This document shows, piece by piece, positions 5,076-5,501 of a DNA stretch of 5,501 bases. Within the stretch, counting starts at the first letter, position 1; the number at the start of each line of letters is the position of its first letter. The notes below the pieces were generated by a model. That model searched no databases and was not told where the DNA came from. It worked only from the letters and a program-made list of their open reading frames with translations. The translations under genes were made by a program, and so were the position numbers. The stretch is taken from positions 1 through 5,501 of the forward strand of contig PNLG01000354.1 of assembly GCA_013822915.1 (NCBI GenBank), written 5' to 3'. This stretch comes from Sphingomonas sp. GTDB taxonomy: Bacteria > Pseudomonadota > Alphaproteobacteria > Sphingomonadales > Sphingomonadaceae.

Positions 5076-5501
5076 CTACCCCAACACTTCCGCCACCAGA
5101 TCCTTGCGGCTGAGCTTCCCGATCATCGTTTTTGGCATAGTCGCGCGGATGACGACATCGTCGACCCGCTCATGCTTGCCAAGCTGCGGGTTGAGCCATG
5201 CGGTCAGCGCCGCGCCCGTCGCGTCCGCACCCTCGTTCAGCGTCACATAAGCGCGCGGGAATTCCCCGCGATAGGCGTCGGGAATCCCGATCACCAGCGC
5301 CTCCTTCACGGCGGGATGGGTATAGAGCACTGCCTCGATCTGGCTGGGAAAAACCTTGAACCCGCCAACCGCGATCATGTCCTTCAGCCGGTCGACGATC
5401 CGTACAAAGCCGTCGTCGTCAATCACCCCGACATCGCCGGTGCGCAGCCAGCGCGCGCCCGTCGCATCGGTGATGAAGACCTGCGCATCCGCCTCTGGCC
5501 G
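5076..5501 (-). CDS. Acyl-CoA ligase of the AMP-forming family (long-chain or dicarboxylate type), C-terminal 141 residues
   Basis: The minus-strand frame is open to the window edge and ends at TAG (5078-5076), so only the C-terminal part of an enzyme of roughly 500-570 residues is present. It contains the hinge region of ANL-superfamily adenylating enzymes: RTGDVG (20-25 of the fragment), DDDGFVRIVDRLKDMI (28-43) and GGFKVFPSQIEAVL (46-59). Near the end is PKTMIGKLSRKDL (123-135) with the catalytic C-terminal lysine (K129 of the fragment). These enzymes activate a carboxylic acid with ATP and transfer it to CoA. The wording fits long-chain fatty-acid CoA ligases (FadD-like) and also the pimeloyl/dicarboxylate CoA ligase PimA; substrate cannot be told without the N-terminal domain. 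A GTG at 5426 is internal, since homologous sequence continues upstream of it. The gene converges on the PLP-enzyme gene. Confidence 0.92.
   Translation of the reverse strand, partial: RPEADAQVFITDATGARWLRTGDVGVIDDDGFVRIVDRLKDMIAVGGFKVFPSQIEAVLYTHPAVKEALVIGIPDAYRGEFPRAYVTLNEGADATGAALTAWLNPQLGKHERVDDVVIRATMPKTMIGKLSRKDLVAEVLG

Noticed and set aside
5076..5426. Reading the ligase fragment as a complete 116-residue protein from GTG 5426
   Set aside because: The conserved RTGDVG block continues in frame upstream to base 5501, so GTG 5426 is an internal valine and the gene is cut by the window edge.

Overview
The window looks like ordinary housekeeping chromosome from an alphaproteobacterium, most likely a sphingomonad (order Sphingomonadales). 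This rests on high GC, codons rich in GCC/GCG/CGC, rph divergent from hrcA-grpE (an arrangement familiar in alphaproteobacteria), and protein wording typical of that group. The assignment is by recognition, not by a database search.

Layout. Minus strand, 1-1946: a 5'-complete but window-truncated calcineurin-like phosphoesterase of the LpxH-like family (1-524), then rdgB (613-1236) and rph (1233-1946). Transcription runs rph to rdgB with a 4-base ATGA overlap, and the phosphoesterase probably has its own promoter in the 88-base gap. A 101-base divergent gap (1947-2047) separates rph from a plus-strand cluster: hrcA (2048-3088), grpE (3109-3645), an unrecognised 68-residue membrane protein (3642-3848) and a threonine-synthase-family PLP enzyme (3845-5068). 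The last three are tied together by GTGA and ATGA overlaps. A minus-strand acyl-CoA ligase (C-terminal 141 residues, 5076-5501) converges on the cluster with only 7 bases between stop codons.

How the genes relate. RNase PH trims tRNA 3' ends and RdgB cleans the NTP pool of deaminated purines, so they form a nucleic-acid quality-control pair. HrcA (heat-shock repressor) and GrpE (DnaK nucleotide exchange factor) form a heat-shock pair. The small membrane protein and the PLP enzyme ride behind grpE through apparent translational coupling, with no visible functional link to heat shock.

No mobile element, CRISPR array, tRNA, rRNA or CIRCE operator is visible, and I found no evidence of a large undescribed system. 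The points most worth following are a promoter placed so that hrcA mRNA would be leaderless, the small lower-GC membrane protein locked between grpE and the PLP enzyme, an LpxH-like enzyme in a group that largely lacks classical LPS, and an altered C-terminal SHR motif in RdgB.
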